NCBI GenBank assembly: GCA_018648945.1
Contig: JABGQJ010000085.1
Location: 1-9,220, forward strand
Direction: 5' to 3'
From: Victivallales bacterium
GTDB lineage: Bacteria > Verrucomicrobiota > Lentisphaeria > Oligosphaerales > Lenti-02
Length of the DNA: 9,220 bases
This document shows, one piece after another, positions 7,791-9,220 of the stretch. The position numbers were made by a program, and so were the translations under genes. Every line of letters starts with the position of its first letter. Positions within the stretch are counted from its first letter, which is position 1. A model generated the notes under the pieces. It saw only the letters and a list, made by a program, of their open reading frames with translations. It ran no database searches and was not told the DNA's origin.

Positions 7791-7819
7791 TTTCCCGGGG
7801 GCCGTGAGTAGTGTATAAT
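7791..7819 (+). promoter_or_regulatory. Candidate sigma-70-type promoter before the pseudopilin gene
   Basis: A perfect TATAAT (7814-7819) stands out in GC-rich DNA. Seventeen bp upstream, TTTCCC (7791-7796) matches the -35 consensus at only three of six positions. Transcription would begin near 7826, giving a leader of about 75 nt before ATG 7901. The 194-bp gap 7707-7900 holds nothing else I can support: no terminator with a T-tract, no small gene and no clear operator. It probably separates the upstream genes from a pseudopilin transcription unit. Confidence 0.5.
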
Positions 7820-7900
7820 GCCTGGCAACGGCGGAGTTCGGGGGATGTCGAATCGCCTGCACGGGGGAGGCCGACAGCAACTGAGCCCAGGGTTCCGGAT

Positions 7901-8794
7901 ATGTCCGCAGACCATCGCCAAAACAGCACCAAGAACCGCCAACATGCGTTCACGCTGATCGAGCTTCTAGTCGTGGTTGCCATCATCGGGCTGCTGGCGG
8001 GGATTCTGGGGCCCTCCCTCGCCAACTCCTTGGACAAGGCGCGCTATGTCCGCTGGCTCGCCAGCAATGCCCAGTGGAATCGCGACGCCGACTGCGTTGT
8101 GAATTACAACTTCGAGTCTCCCGATTACGAGACCGAGCTTGACGGCGGCGGGACAGCGGCAGCCCTCTACAACTCGGCCGAAGGCTGCGATGCCGAGCGG
8201 TTTGACGCCAAGGACTACGATGGCGTCATCCTTGGGCCCAAGTGGAGCACGGGCCGTTGGGGGCGGCACAAGAAGGCCCTCCAATTCGACGGGGCCGACG
8301 ACTTTGTCATCGCCTTGACGCCGACGGCGGTGGACTTCGAGCCGCTCAACGATGATTTCACCATCTGCGTGTGGGTCAACTTCGACCGCTTCGCCTACGG
8401 TGACTGCGTCTTCTCGAAGAGTCAGTGGGGGCGTTCCAGCCAATACACCATGTACTGGGCGGGCGGCCAGCTGGAGATCGACATCGGCCAGGCGTGCGTG
8501 GCCTACGACAGACCCAAGGCCAAGGTGGGCGAATGGCTCTGCTACACGCTCGTCAACCGCGCCAAGGAGAGCTACCGTCTCTACTGCAACGGCCAGCCAA
8601 TGGAGCTGGCCGGCAGTGGTTCCGCCGTCTCGCCGGAAGCAGTCCCGCTGGGCTACCTGATTCTGGGCGGCGCGGGGATATGGCAGAATCGCGTAGGCTA
8701 CCACTTCCGCGGCCGCATCGACGAGCTGCTCGTTTTCAAACGCGCGCTGAGCGGGGCTGAGATCCGGGGCTTCTACGCGATGGGCAAACCCTAA
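7901..8794 (+). CDS. Type II pseudopilin with C-terminal LamG/concanavalin-like domain
   Basis: This 297-residue protein has a classic prepilin leader: a 16-residue polar, basic stretch, then the cleavage/methylation motif A|FTLIELLVVVAIIG (17 = first mature residue, Glu21 = +5) and a hydrophobic helix to about residue 39. The residue before the cut is Ala16, not the usual Gly. Prepilin peptidase should process it and the helix anchor it until assembly. Residues about 65-297 form a LamG/concanavalin-like jelly roll: ALQFDGADDFV (126-136), FTICVWVNF (153-161), WLCYTLVNR (212-220), LYCNGQPM (227-234) and the closing GRIDELLVFKRALSGAEIRGFY (271-292). Such fusions are frequent in planctomycetes and relatives, often in many copies. 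AGGG (7889-7892) lies 8 nt before ATG 7901; the in-frame GTG 7811 overlaps the -10 box and is unlikely. The ligand is unknown, plausibly a glycan. It is followed after 29 bp by the cysteine-rich protein gene. Confidence 0.92.
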   Translation: MSADHRQNSTKNRQHAFTLIELLVVVAIIGLLAGILGPSLANSLDKARYVRWLASNAQWNRDADCVVNYNFESPDYETELDGGGTAAALYNSAEGCDAERFDAKDYDGVILGPKWSTGRWGRHKKALQFDGADDFVIALTPTAVDFEPLNDDFTICVWVNFDRFAYGDCVFSKSQWGRSSQYTMYWAGGQLEIDIGQACVAYDRPKAKVGEWLCYTLVNRAKESYRLYCNGQPMELAGSGSAVSPEAVPLGYLILGGAGIWQNRVGYHFRGRIDELLVFKRALSGAEIRGFYAMGKP

Positions 8795-8823
8795 GTTTGG
8801 GACGCGCGCTCTCGGGGGTTTCT

Positions 8824-9220
8824 ATGTTCCAATTCCTGTTTCGGGCAACCTGTCTGCTTGTGGCTTTCGGCGGCATGGCCTTCGTGGGCTATGGGTTGCG
8901 CGTGGCCATCGCGCCGCAGAGCGAGGAAGCTACCGGGGCCGAGCTCAAGGTGATGTGTCAGGAGTGCGGCAGGGTGGAAGTGGCCAGAGTGAAGCAGATT
9001 CGTGCCTGTTTCTGCTCCGAGTGCGGCAACCCGGTGGGCGAGGCCTGGCGCTGCCTGGCATCAGACTGCCGGAAGGTATTCCCTTTTGTCATGCGCAGGC
9101 CCAAGAACCGGGCGGCTGGCAAGGCGGGCTTGCGGGACTGGTTCGAAGCGCACGCGTGTCCCTATTGCCGCTCGCTACGCACGGAGCCCGTACCCGTCGA
9201 GGAGGAGCGGAGCCCCAAGG
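8824..9220 (+). CDS. One-TM protein with cysteine-rich zinc-ribbon-like domain (3' end outside window)
   Basis: At least 132 residues are visible and the frame is open at the right edge. An N-terminal hydrophobic segment (residues 8-25, ATCLLVAFGGMAFVGYGL) acts as a signal anchor. After a short linker comes a cysteine-rich region with pairs Cys45/48, Cys64/67 and Cys112/115, plus Cys62, Cys77 and Cys82. The spacing Cys48-x15-Cys64, the CGxxVG after the second pair, C-x4-C, and C-x3-F-x-F-V (82-89) match the C-terminal tail of the receiver-like protein ending at 7706, so the two are probably paralogous in this domain. This protein lacks the receiver part. ATG 8824 follows a G-run (8814-8818) by 5 nt, and the gene starts 29 bp after the pseudopilin, so co-transcription is likely. 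Zinc binding is inferred from cysteine pattern. Function unknown; a C-terminal domain could follow beyond the window. Confidence 0.85.
   Translation, partial: MFQFLFRATCLLVAFGGMAFVGYGLRVAIAPQSEEATGAELKVMCQECGRVEVARVKQIRACFCSECGNPVGEAWRCLASDCRKVFPFVMRRPKNRAAGKAGLRDWFEAHACPYCRSLRTEPVPVEEERSPK

Noticed and set aside
1..9220. CRISPR array, tRNA, insertion sequence or tandem repeat
   Set aside because: Reading through both strands by eye I saw no regularly spaced repeats, no cloverleaf with a T-loop, no transposase-like protein and no terminal inverted repeats. A computed repeat and RNA search was not possible here.

Overview
The window is GC-rich bacterial DNA with every supported gene on the + strand: five complete genes and one that runs off the right edge. 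Long secreted glycan-binding-type proteins, a URO-D-fold methyltransferase-like protein, and a type II pseudopilin fused to a LamG-like domain together suggest a planctomycete, lentisphaerote, hydrogenedente or related large-genome environmental bacterium. That placement is inferred from protein style; no rRNA or tRNA gene is present to fix it.

Left block (about 75-6528). A 1309-residue protein combines a polytopic O-antigen-ligase-like membrane domain with about 870 extracytoplasmic residues: a small beta domain, a GATase1-like alpha/beta domain and two concanavalin-like domains. A URO-D/corrinoid-methyltransferase-fold protein follows after 38 bp. Next comes a secreted serine hydrolase with an N-terminal F5/8C-like domain. 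Spacings of 38 and about 65 bp and good Shine-Dalgarno sequences before genes 2 and 3 suggest one operon, probably concerned with surface or extracellular carbohydrate; the substrate is unknown.

Right block (about 6609-9220). A one-TM protein has a degenerate response-regulator receiver domain on the cytoplasmic side and a cysteine-rich zinc-ribbon-like domain on the far side. A 194-bp gap holds a good -10 promoter box. Then come a LamG pseudopilin and, 29 bp later, a second small one-TM protein, truncated by the window edge.

The most noteworthy observation is that the cysteine-rich tails of the first and last proteins of the right block share one spacing pattern: C-x2-C-x15-C-x2-C-G-x2-V-G-x(2-4)-C-x4-C-x3-F-x-F-V, then a final C-P-x-C. 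I do not recognise this domain. Two paralogous membrane-anchored cysteine-knuckle proteins flanking a pseudopilin, one carrying a receiver-like domain without its phosphoacceptor Asp, is the best candidate here for an undescribed system. Its function is unknown, and a link to pilus or secretion machinery is inference from gene order only.
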